Translations under genes and position numbers: made by a program
Notes under the pieces: generated by a model
Databases searched by the model: none
What the model saw: only the letters and a program-made list of their open reading frames with translations
Told to the model about the DNA's origin: nothing
Source of the DNA: Mageeibacillus indolicus UPII9-5
Lineage (GTDB): Bacteria; Bacillota; Clostridia; Saccharofermentanales; Fastidiosipilaceae
Length of the DNA stretch: 64,000 nucleotides
NCBI RefSeq assembly: GCF_000025225.2
Contig: NC_013895.2
Location: 1,488,001-1,552,000 of the forward strand
Reading direction: 5' to 3'
Shown: piece by piece, positions 56,676 through 63,864 of the stretch
Numbering within the stretch: the first letter of the stretch is position 1
Layout: every line of letters starts with the position of its first letter

Positions 56676-58787
56676 TCAATCGGACAGAGGTAAATATATG
56701 GTCACTGTTGTGCCTTTGCCGGGCGATGAGTTTACTTGAACCCGTCCACGCCGGCCGTAACGCAAATCAACTGTCTTAAACACATTATAAAGCCCGAAGG
56801 ACAAATGTTTGCCATCATTTTTTCCGGGGGGGACGGTTTTTTCTTGCGCTGATGCTGGCGAGGTTGCCTGGCGCATGTCTGCCACGTTGTCTGGCCGGAT
56901 ATCCTGCCGCGTGTCAGCTCCGGAGGCTGGCCGGCTGTCCGCTCCGGGAGCTGGCCGACTGTCCGCTCCGGGAGCTGGACGTATGTCCGGCTGCGTATTT
57001 ATCCCGGTTTCCGGTCGGGGTTCTGTCCGCATATTCGTCTCGGCGTCCTGCTGCGTGTCCGCTCTGGGAGCTAACCGGATGTCCGGTGACGTATCCCACC
57101 CGGTTTCCGGCCGCGTATCCCTCTGAATATCCAGCGAACAGATCTGAGCAAGTTTCGCCGGCGAAATGCCGGGACCATTATCTTCCACCCTTATTATAAG
57201 ATATTCAGATTCAACCATTACAGAAATATTTATCAGCACTCGGTCAACCTCATCAATCGAATAAGTAATCGCGTTTTCCACCAACGGCTGAATCAATAAT
57301 TTAGGAATTTCGATATTCGACAGCTCGGCCGGCAACTCTATGCGATAATCCAGCCGCTCATCGAAACGCATTTTTTGCAATTGCAGATAAGCTTCAATAT
57401 AACCCATGTCGGTAGAAAGACTGACCTCCGCCAACCCATAATTGACCGAATAGCGCAAAAGTCTAGCTAAACACCCCATCATCACCACCGCATTTGCCGG
57501 GTCAAAATCTATTTCATACCTTATAGTTTCCAAAGTATTAAATAAAAAATGCGGGCTAAATTTGGCCTCAAGATCTTTGATCTCCATCGCCCGTTTTACT
57601 TCCGCCAAAGCACAATTGCGCTCAAGAAGGGTCTTGATCTCGCCGGCCATCGCATTATACGCATTAAACAAAGTTTGAAATTCCGGATAAGTTTCCGCGG
57701 TAATATGGTAGGCATCTCCATCACCGGACTTACCGCCCAGGTGCAAAGCCAAATTCAATTCGCGAATCGGTTCGGTAAGTTTCTGGGACAGGCGGCGGGA
57801 AATAAAGAAGGTAAGTAAGCTTAATAAAATCTCCAATATGGTCATCAGCAACAATCCGACCTTTAAATTACCGGCGTATTCGGCAATATCCGCATAGCTG
57901 AGAATTTGCAATCGAGTATCGGCCAAAGTAAAACTGCTGCGCACGGTAGTCAAATGCCGCCAAATACGGTTGCCAGACTGCTGGTGGGCAAGGCGCGCTT
58001 TACCGATCGAATCTGTTGCCGATTGATCCGAGGAAAAGATCACATTGTCGAAACGGTCGGTAAGCAGGAGATCGACTTTGGCGGCGCGGACTTGCTCGAT
58101 CACCGTACCGGCCAAAGGTTCCAAAATCAGCTCTCCTTGCCCACAAGGGAAACGCAACAATAGCAGGCCAGGTCTTGCCGCGTAGCCATCCGTTTCGCGG
58201 CGTTCGACCGGAAGTGAGGCGTGCAGAGAACGCGGCACCGCTTGCACGGTCACGGGCAAATTTTCCCTATAATAAGTGCCAGAAAAGTTTTCGGCCTTGC
58301 GTGCGATATCCGCCCCGGTTAAACCTTCGGGGAATTTTCGATGCACCGCCTCAAACAAATTCGTAGCGATAACCTGCTTGTGTCCATCCAAAATATAAAA
58401 ATTACAGTCGAGTCCACTGTTCCGCCGAAAATCATACATCAGATTATATAGCCGATGCTCCGCTTCCCGCTCAGCCTTGCTTCCGGGCGCTGCTAAAGCG
58501 TATTGGGAAATATTCGGAGCTATCTTGGCCGCCGCTACCTTCCCAGCTGTTACCTGAGCGGTTGCCGCCCGGGTCAAGGCCGCAATCGACGCTTGATTAC
58601 TGATTTGTAAGCGGCTTTGCAACTCATTGAAGTAAAAGAAAGCACTGACGGAAAAATAGATCAGCATGGCCGCAGCAATCGCCGCGCTCACATACTTGAG
58701 GAATAGTCGCTGCACCTCCTGCCCGAACGTGGGACGAAGGGGAGCCGGGAATGAGGCTGACGTGTGTTTTTGTCGCATAGTTATCAT
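56676..58787 (-). CDS. Sensor histidine kinase (YesM type) with a repeat insertion in the ATP lid
   Basis: 703-residue membrane kinase. One helix at about 32-55, an extracellular sensor region (about 56-300), a second helix (about 308-326), HAMP, then the His_kinase domain with phospho-acceptor His in SPHFLFNTLETIRYE near residue 414. HATPase_c: N box LVENAITYSID near 507, G1 VEDNGPGIS near 540, G2 GLYNVFKTVDLRYG near 667, final GKGTTVTIYLPL. Between G1 and G2 are about 100 extra residues (about 552-650) of Arg/Pro/Asp-rich repeats such as RPAPGADS, coded by 24-bp DNA repeats. Starts at 58787 and 58778 are both possible; neither has a good ribosome site. The first 80 bp lie inside direct-repeat copy 1. 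Confidence 0.92.
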   Translation of the reverse strand: MITMRQKHTSASFPAPLRPTFGQEVQRLFLKYVSAAIAAAMLIYFSVSAFFYFNELQSRLQISNQASIAALTRAATAQVTAGKVAAAKIAPNISQYALAAPGSKAEREAEHRLYNLMYDFRRNSGLDCNFYILDGHKQVIATNLFEAVHRKFPEGLTGADIARKAENFSGTYYRENLPVTVQAVPRSLHASLPVERRETDGYAARPGLLLLRFPCGQGELILEPLAGTVIEQVRAAKVDLLLTDRFDNVIFSSDQSATDSIGKARLAHQQSGNRIWRHLTTVRSSFTLADTRLQILSYADIAEYAGNLKVGLLLMTILEILLSLLTFFISRRLSQKLTEPIRELNLALHLGGKSGDGDAYHITAETYPEFQTLFNAYNAMAGEIKTLLERNCALAEVKRAMEIKDLEAKFSPHFLFNTLETIRYEIDFDPANAVVMMGCLARLLRYSVNYGLAEVSLSTDMGYIEAYLQLQKMRFDERLDYRIELPAELSNIEIPKLLIQPLVENAITYSIDEVDRVLINISVMVESEYLIIRVEDNGPGISPAKLAQICSLDIQRDTRPETGWDTSPDIRLAPRADTQQDAETNMRTEPRPETGINTQPDIRPAPGADSRPAPGADSRPASGADTRQDIRPDNVADMRQATSPASAQEKTVPPGKNDGKHLSFGLYNVFKTVDLRYGRRGRVQVNSSPGKGTTVTIYLPLSD

Positions 58788-58982
58788 TAGCGGTGTGAGT
58801 CATCAGAGAGCCAGAATCATCGAACGCAACCGCGAACTCTCCTGCTGCCCGCTCCATCCTTTCCGTACGAATATATTATCATATGCTTGTACTCAAATAC
58901 TGATTTCTTTACGTCCTGATAACTTAAAGAATAACAGCAAAGATATGACAGATGTCAAGGTCAAAACCGTCAAAAAAGTGGC
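58705..58982. repeat. Long direct repeat flanking the cassette, copy 1
   Basis: 278 bp, about 95% identical to 62008-62289 by eye (roughly 14 substitutions plus one 4-bp indel near 58889). It covers the kinase 5' end, the intergenic DNA and the last 90 bp of an ABC permease gene. Here the kinase side is intact and the permease side is truncated. Homology starts at agtcgctg and ends at gtggc. Confidence 0.93.
58893..58982 (-). pseudogene. 3' remnant of the iron-type ABC permease gene
   Basis: Read on the minus strand this gives FLTVLTLTSVISLLLFFKLS, GRKEISI and a stop. It matches the C-terminus of the intact permease at 62200-63864 almost residue for residue. It has no start and ends at the repeat boundary. 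Confidence 0.88.
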
Positions 58983-58987
58983 TCCAA

Positions 58988-59095
58988 ACTGGATGTGTAA
59001 TCGCCGAAGAAGCGGACAAAAGGCAGAGAATTCAGAAACAGATCAAGGAGGTGAAACAGTGGATGGATCACCTTTTGGGAATGCACGTAGTTTGA
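58988..59095 (+). pseudogene. 3' remnant of an unidentified gene at the cassette's left edge
   Basis: A frame with no start, opening right after the repeat boundary: TGCVIAEEADKRQRIQKQIK, then EVKQWMDHLLGMHVV and TGA at 59093-59095. The amphipathic, charged helix looks like the end of a real soluble protein, perhaps a regulator, but no family is assignable from 35 residues. The same DNA carries AAGGAGGTGA (59044-59053) ahead of a GTG, which could serve a 20-codon frame. I think this is chance. Confidence 0.4.
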
Positions 59096-59118
59096 ATCGA
59101 TATTCAAACCTTTTATTG

Positions 59119-59134
59119 ATTTGATTAATCAAAT
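59119..59134. promoter_or_regulatory. Perfect 16-bp palindrome upstream of the cassette promoter
   Basis: atttgattaatcaaat, ending 2 bp before the -35 box. Its symmetry and position fit a regulator site. Regulator unknown. Confidence 0.5.
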
Positions 59135-59136
59135 GC

Positions 59137-59165
59137 TTGACTGTTAGAAATTACAGCAGTACAAT
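59137..59165 (+). promoter_or_regulatory. Sigma-A-type promoter of the secreted-protein/ABC cassette
   Basis: TTGACT (59137-59142), 17-bp spacer, TACAAT (59160-59165): one mismatch in each box. Expected start about 59172, leaving a 57-nt leader before the ATG at 59229. Confidence 0.75.
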
Positions 59166-59176
59166 AAGTTCAGTTA

Positions 59177-59207
59177 TACAACATGTTCAAGAGTACAACA
59201 TGTTCAA
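59177..59207. promoter_or_regulatory. Direct repeat in the cassette leader (operator candidate)
   Basis: tacaacatgttcaa at 59177-59190 and again at 59194-59207, a 17-bp period, each copy holding the palindrome acatgt. It lies just after the expected transcription start and before GGAAAGGAG. Confidence 0.5.
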
Positions 59208-59228
59208 AATGCGGAAAGGAGATTCATT

Positions 59229-59627
59229 ATGAAAAGGCTTATGAAGTACTCAGCTGTAGCTTTAGCTCTGATGTTATTTATCGGTGGAGCAACATTTGTT
59301 TCTGCTAGAAACATAGCTGAATATGACGTGGTGATGCCAAGATTTGGTGGTGCCACTTATACTGACACACTTACCAAAACAAATCAAAGTCGTGCGGTAA
59401 ATAACAATGGTTCTATTGGTGGTGGTTACAAAATGAACTGTGCGGTTTATTGGGGAAGTGACAAGATTACTGAGGATTACTCATTAACATCCGGATCACG
59501 CATTCTGATTCCTTACAATGAAGCATATAACTTTGTTGATAGCAATGTAAAGCTTGGCATGTGGACTGGTTTAACGACTTATGTAAAAGTTGCAGCAAGT
59601 GGTTCTTGGAGCCCTGATGAGAATTAA
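59229..59627 (+). CDS. Small secreted protein, DUF2712-like
   Basis: 132-residue exported protein. Signal peptide MKRLMKYSAVALALMLFIGG, likely cleavage at FVSA-RN, leaving about 105 residues that are Gly/Ser/Thr/Asn-rich with an alternating beta pattern and only one Cys. It ends GSWSPDEN, which resembles the end of DUF2712-type secreted proteins I recall beside ABC transporter genes in Firmicutes. Bacteriocin, toxin or signal are possible roles, none shown. Strong GGAAAGGAG before the ATG and its own promoter. A terminator after it separates it from the ABC genes. Base composition is more AT-rich than that of flanking genes. Confidence 0.72.
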   Translation: MKRLMKYSAVALALMLFIGGATFVSARNIAEYDVVMPRFGGATYTDTLTKTNQSRAVNNNGSIGGGYKMNCAVYWGSDKITEDYSLTSGSRILIPYNEAYNFVDSNVKLGMWTGLTTYVKVAASGSWSPDEN

Positions 59628-59649
59628 TCACGGGCAAGCAATAGTACAT

Positions 59650-59679
59650 AAAGGGGGAGGCTTCCACCTTCCCCTTTTT
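59650..59679 (+). terminator. Intrinsic terminator between the secreted-protein gene and the ABC genes
   Basis: Stem aaagggg.agg / cctt.ccccttt (59650-59660 with 59667-59677), a 6-nt loop and a run of five T. It should let only part of the transcription reach the ABC genes, giving much secreted protein and little transporter. Confidence 0.75.
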
Positions 59680-59708
59680 AATTCCATATTGTTTTTTGGG
59701 GGAATTAC

Positions 59709-60482
59709 ATGAAAAACAAGAAGTTGATGTTTAAGCATTTGTTTGGATTTAGAATGTTGCTCAGTATCATTCTTTGCTTATTATCAATGAGCATTGTTTC
59801 TTTCCAGAATGCCGGGCAAGAATATTTCAAAAATAAGACTAGTTTTATAGCCTTTAGTGATGGTTACTTTAACTCTTTACTTCCGTTTATGGTTTTCATT
59901 GCTTGCGCTCTTCCGGCAGCTGACATATACGCATCTCACAAGTCATCTGGGATGTTACGGTATTTCATCACTAGAACAGGGAGGAAACGTTATTTCATAG
60001 AAATTTTTCTCATCAATGCCATATGTGCCTTTGTAGCATTGTTTATAGCATTCTCTATTTGGGTGCTTATTTCAGTTCTGTTGTGTACAGGGAAGCCTAA
60101 TTTAGATCTGGAACTGAACCATACGCAACAATATACTTACGCCTCTCTCTATCTGATTTCACCTACTATGTATGTATTGATGGCCATTCTACACGGGTCA
60201 ATCTTTAGTGCCGTATTTGCAACACTGGCTCTAGCGTTGACTTTTTACGTGCCTAAAAAATTTGTTGCTTGGGTTTCACCCGCCTTAATTTCCATCTTTT
60301 TATCATTGGTGGCCATGTTTTTACACCTGACTCACTTTGAGCCCAGTGTGATGTTTGCATTTACCAAGGTTGGGCATCTTAATGCAGTTTTAGTGTGGTG
60401 CTCTTGGTTAATCATCATTTTAGCTAGCGTCATTCTCGCTTGGCTAAAATTCATGACAACCAAGAACATTCAAGGAGAGTAA
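59709..60482 (+). CDS. ABC-2-like permease A of the cassette
   Basis: 257-residue membrane protein with six hydrophobic segments (for example MLLSIILCLLSMSIVSF, INAICAFVALFIAFSIWVLI). The pattern is that of ABC-2-type or lantibiotic-immunity-type permeases. Lys-rich N-terminus (MKNKKLMFKHLFGFR) and a GGGGGAA ribosome site. Sits 82 bp after the secreted-protein gene, past the terminator. Export of, or protection from, the secreted protein is inferred from linkage. Confidence 0.75.
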   Translation: MKNKKLMFKHLFGFRMLLSIILCLLSMSIVSFQNAGQEYFKNKTSFIAFSDGYFNSLLPFMVFIACALPAADIYASHKSSGMLRYFITRTGRKRYFIEIFLINAICAFVALFIAFSIWVLISVLLCTGKPNLDLELNHTQQYTYASLYLISPTMYVLMAILHGSIFSAVFATLALALTFYVPKKFVAWVSPALISIFLSLVAMFLHLTHFEPSVMFAFTKVGHLNAVLVWCSWLIIILASVILAWLKFMTTKNIQGE

Positions 60483-60486
60483 GATC

Positions 60487-61272
60487 ATGAAAAGCAAAAA
60501 GGTATTTTCATTCCTGATCTATAGCTTCACCGGGTTAGTTTTGTTATTTAGCTTAAGCCAAGTTGTTGGAATTATAAGCAAGTATGGTAAATTCTCATAT
60601 GGCGAATTAACTGCCTATTTTTTAAATGATAGCTATACAGGATTTTTCACTTTTCCCTTTTGCTTGGGTGCTTTGCTAGTTAATCAAACGCAAAAAGAGT
60701 CAAATCTTTATTTTATTATGTCGAGGTATAAAAGCCGTATAGTATATATTCTTAAACGAATAAGTAATTGCTCGATTATTGCTTTGAAATACTATGCGAT
60801 CATATTGTTTTTGTCAATCTTATCGTGTATTAGCAATTCACTGTTTAATAGCAAAACATCTGATGCATTTCAAGAGCTAGCGAAAACTTTTACAACCAAG
60901 CCTGCCACTATCTCTAAAAGTGTTTTTTCAACCGCTCTACAGAGTGGACTTGCTTATCTGATGGTGATAATAATTTTAGTCTTATTCTTCCTGTTACTAA
61001 CGCAGACCAAATTAAATGGCGCAGCTATTTTTGCTGTTTTCAGTGTAACCATCATGATAAACGCTTTTGCTTGTCTTGGCTTTTTTGGCAATATTTTTAG
61101 TAATGCCAATCTCTTTGCTCTCCTACTTCCTCTACAGAGCACACATCATTTCAGTCTAGAAGTACTGATAGGTATATGTGGAATCTTACTACTGCTAAGC
61201 CTTAACATCTTGCTAATTTGTAAGCGCGACTTGGTTCTACCAAAGTCTAACAAAAATTATGAAACGGAGTGA
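60487..61272 (+). CDS. ABC-2-like permease B of the cassette
   Basis: 261-residue protein with six hydrophobic segments, no close sequence resemblance to permease A. GGAGAG 7 nt before the ATG; 4 bp after the previous stop. The two permeases probably form a heterodimer. Rich in AT-ending codons, unlike the dcw genes. Confidence 0.75.
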   Translation: MKSKKVFSFLIYSFTGLVLLFSLSQVVGIISKYGKFSYGELTAYFLNDSYTGFFTFPFCLGALLVNQTQKESNLYFIMSRYKSRIVYILKRISNCSIIALKYYAIILFLSILSCISNSLFNSKTSDAFQELAKTFTTKPATISKSVFSTALQSGLAYLMVIIILVLFFLLLTQTKLNGAAIFAVFSVTIMINAFACLGFFGNIFSNANLFALLLPLQSTHHFSLEVLIGICGILLLLSLNILLICKRDLVLPKSNKNYETE

Positions 61273-61275
61273 ACG

Positions 61276-61914
61276 ATGGATAATTTTGCAATTGAGCTCA
61301 AGGGATTATCTAAGAACTATGGGAAAAGAAACATTTTTGAAAACACCTCATATGCTTTTGAGACTGGGAAAAGCTACGGAATCGTTGGTCCTAATGGATC
61401 CGGTAAAAGCGTACTTTTTAAACTGATTGCCGGTTTAACACTCCCAACATTAGGTAAAATTTTTGTTGAAGGAAAACAAATAGCAGTATTGGGTTCTTTG
61501 CCAGAGAGTATTGGCTACATAATTGAGAATCCCGGTTTTTTACCTGAACTCTCCGGTTTTAAAAATTTAGAGATATTATCTGGGATTAGAGGCTTAGTTG
61601 GTGCCAGTGATATTAAGCAAATGCTTGAAAAAGTTGGCTTGTCTGAATCCATGGATATAAAAACCCAAAATTATTCGTTGGGAATGTTGCAGCGTTTGGC
61701 GTTAGCACAAGCCTTATTGGAGCACCCTCGTATTTTACTTCTTGATGAACCCTTTAATAGCATCGATAAGGAAGGCGTTGCTGAATTGCGCCAAGTAATT
61801 CTCAACTATCAAAAAGAATATGATGCCACAATTTTGCTTACCTCTCATAACGAGGATGATATCCGTTTTTTCAATAGTAAAATTGTGTATATTCGTGATC
61901 ATCAGCTTGTTTAA
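61276..61914 (+). CDS. ABC transporter ATPase of the cassette
   Basis: 212-residue ATP-binding subunit, complete. Walker A GPNGSGKSVLFK near residue 40, Q-loop region YIIENPGFLPELSGFKNL, signature YSLGMLQRLALAQAL (Ser-Leu-Gly-Met in place of SGGQ, as in several exporter and immunity ATPases), Walker B RILLLDEPFNSID, H-loop LLTSHNEDD. Starts 3 bp after permease B. Together these three genes make a full transporter. Confidence 0.93.
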   Translation: MDNFAIELKGLSKNYGKRNIFENTSYAFETGKSYGIVGPNGSGKSVLFKLIAGLTLPTLGKIFVEGKQIAVLGSLPESIGYIIENPGFLPELSGFKNLEILSGIRGLVGASDIKQMLEKVGLSESMDIKTQNYSLGMLQRLALAQALLEHPRILLLDEPFNSIDKEGVAELRQVILNYQKEYDATILLTSHNEDDIRFFNSKIVYIRDHQLV

Positions 61915-61949
61915 CGATATAAGCTGAATTATTCATCTCTTTCCCACAT

Positions 61950-62090
61950 CTACTTCGCTCCGCCGGAGGATTTTTTGTTACCTGATTCTCTTCCCACTAG
62001 GAGAAACAGTCGCTGGACCTCCTGCCCGAACGTGGGCCGAAGGGGAGCTGGGAATGAGGCTGACGTGTGTTTTTGTCGCATAGTTTTCAT
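61950..62090 (-). pseudogene. 5' remnant of the histidine kinase gene
   Basis: From the ATG at 62090 or 62081 the frame gives MRQKHTSASFPAPLRPTFGQ, EVQRLF, identical to the N-terminus of the intact kinase. It then leaves homology at the repeat edge (62008), continues LLVGRESGNKKSSGGAK and stops at 61950. Not functional as a kinase. Confidence 0.88.
61957..61976 (+). terminator. Weak terminator after the cassette
   Basis: ctcc-gcc-ggag mini-hairpin followed by ga and six T, 43 bp after the ATPase stop. The stem is short, so efficiency is doubtful. Confidence 0.35.
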
Positions 62091-62289
62091 TAGCGGCGTG
62101 AGTCATCAGAGAGTCAGAATCATCGAACGCGACCGCGAACGCCCCTGTTGCCCGCTCCATCCTTTCCGTACGAACATATTATCATATGCTTATGTATGCT
62201 CAAATACTGATTTCTTTACGTCCTGATAACTTAAAGAATAACAGCAAAGATATGACAGATGTCAAGGTCAAGACCGTCGAAAAAGCGGC
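62008..62289. repeat. Long direct repeat flanking the cassette, copy 2
   Basis: 282-bp partner of 58705-58982. Here the permease end is intact and the kinase side is truncated, the reverse of copy 1. Carries a 4-bp insertion near 62194 relative to copy 1. Confidence 0.93.
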
Positions 62290-63864
62290 GGCATTGCCAT
62301 AATTACCCCTGATGACCTCAGTATAAATAGCGACGGTGAGCGTTTTAGTACCGCTAGTGTACAAAATAACGGACGAGCTTAACTCACTGATTACCGTAAT
62401 CCAACTCATCAAGGCCCCGGAAATAACTCCCGGCAGCATCATCGGCAAGGTAACATCCGCAAAAGCTTTGAACTCCCCGGATCCCAAACTGATTGCCGCT
62501 TCTTCCATGCTTGGGCTGATCTGCGCTATAATCGCCGAACTTGAACGAATAGTGTAAGCCAACCGCCGCATCATTAAGCTGATGATTATAATTATTGCCG
62601 TGCCGCTAATCATGATCGGCGGCGCATTGAACGCGAAAATAAAAGAAATACCCAAAACTGAGCCTGGAATAATATACGGCAACATGGATATCGTATCCAA
62701 AGCCCCCGTCAACGCATTACGCTTCCGCTTAGCCATATATGCGACTAAAACACCGAAAACGATTATGAGAATTATCGCAGCCAAGCCAAACAAATAAGTG
62801 TTTCTTATAACATAAGCCTGCCCTGAGCCCAAAATATTTCGATAGCTTTGCAAAGAAAAACCGGGCAAAAACACCTGACCGCCGCGATTCTTCAAAAAAG
62901 AAGTGACGATAACGACAATCTGCGGCAAGATGGCGATAAAAGTCAGCAAGTACACGAACAAGTGAGTCACGCCATTCGAGATTCCGTGCAATTTACGTTG
63001 CTGAATCGGCCGCAAAGCCGTCATCGAATAGGAAAAAATGTTACCGGCAATCTTTTGAGCAATAAATATTACCCCGACAACAATAATTGCAATCACACAC
63101 AAAGCTGCGGCAAAGCCATCATCGCCGCCGACCTCACTCATAAACGAGTTATAAATCAAAACCGGCATGGTTTTATAACCTTCACCAATGAGCATAGGCG
63201 TACCGAAATCGGCAAATACTCGAGCAAACACCAACAACGCTCCGGCTAACAAGCTGGGCATGACCAAGGGAACGATTACCGTAAAGAACCGTTTCAGGCC
63301 GCTACTTCCTAGACTTTCCGCCGCCTCACTGAGCGAACTGTCCATGTTTTTCATAGCCCCCGAAATGTACATGAACACTAGCGGGAATGACTGCATTGAC
63401 ATGACCAAAACGATGCCAGCGAACCCATAAATACCCCCGTAATGTATGTGAAAAGCACTGCTCAGCAAACGCGTAATTATCCCGTTACGCCCGAGCAACT
63501 GAATCCAAGCATAAGCCCCGATGAACGGCGGCGAAAGATAAGCGATGATGCAAAGAATGTTGATCAAACTGATATTCTTTATCTTATACATCCTTGTCAG
63601 ATAAGCCATAGGCAAACCAATGAGCACAGAAATTATCGTAGCCGTCAACGTTACTTTAAAGCTGTGCAAAATATTCACCCAGTAGAACTTTTTGGCAAAA
63701 AAGCGCGCGAAGTTACTTAAGGTGACCTGCGCCGTCCCCTGATCGACAAAACTCTTGTAGAGAATCAAAACCAACGGATACAGCAAAAAAATCAGAAAAA
63801 CAAGCAGAACTGCCAGAGAAACCCAGATCCAAACTCCACTTGTTCCTTTTTCACGCTTCTTCAT
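62200..63864 (-). CDS. Iron(III)-type ABC transporter permease, duplicated (FbpB-like)
   Basis: About 554-residue permease of the FbpB/SfuB class, in which two six-helix permease units are fused. Both EAA loops are visible: LSEAAESLGSSGLKRFFTVI and MEEAAISLGSGEFKAFADVT. The ATG at 63864 has GGAGGAGG about 8 nt upstream and overlaps the ATPase stop by 14 bp. Class members import Fe3+, thiamine, polyamines or phosphonates; the substrate is not decided here. Its last 90 bp lie in direct-repeat copy 2. The kinase/regulator pair probably followed it directly before the cassette arrived. Confidence 0.9.
   Translation of the reverse strand: MKKREKGTSGVWIWVSLAVLLVFLIFLLYPLVLILYKSFVDQGTAQVTLSNFARFFAKKFYWVNILHSFKVTLTATIISVLIGLPMAYLTRMYKIKNISLINILCIIAYLSPPFIGAYAWIQLLGRNGIITRLLSSAFHIHYGGIYGFAGIVLVMSMQSFPLVFMYISGAMKNMDSSLSEAAESLGSSGLKRFFTVIVPLVMPSLLAGALLVFARVFADFGTPMLIGEGYKTMPVLIYNSFMSEVGGDDGFAAALCVIAIIVVGVIFIAQKIAGNIFSYSMTALRPIQQRKLHGISNGVTHLFVYLLTFIAILPQIVVIVTSFLKNRGGQVFLPGFSLQSYRNILGSGQAYVIRNTYLFGLAAIILIIVFGVLVAYMAKRKRNALTGALDTISMLPYIIPGSVLGISFIFAFNAPPIMISGTAIIIIISLMMRRLAYTIRSSSAIIAQISPSMEEAAISLGSGEFKAFADVTLPMMLPGVISGALMSWITVISELSSSVILYTSGTKTLTVAIYTEVIRGNYGNAAAFSTVLTLTSVISLLLFFKLSGRKEISI

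Noticed and set aside
59059-59121. 20-codon GTG frame after AAGGAGGTGA
   Set aside because: The perfect ribosome-site match sits inside the codons of a longer start-less frame (58988-59095) and probably arises from its Lys-Glu-Val codons; the peptide has no recognisable feature.
59229-59627. Lactococcin-972-like bacteriocin as the identity of the small secreted protein
   Set aside because: Size, Sec signal and ABC neighbours fit, but the typical lactococcin 972 sequence features are not visible. The GSWSPDEN end looks closer to DUF2712-type proteins.
58705-62289. Composite transposon or IS-flanked island
   Set aside because: The flanking repeats are fragments of host genes (permease and kinase), carry no terminal inverted repeats, and no transposase gene is present.
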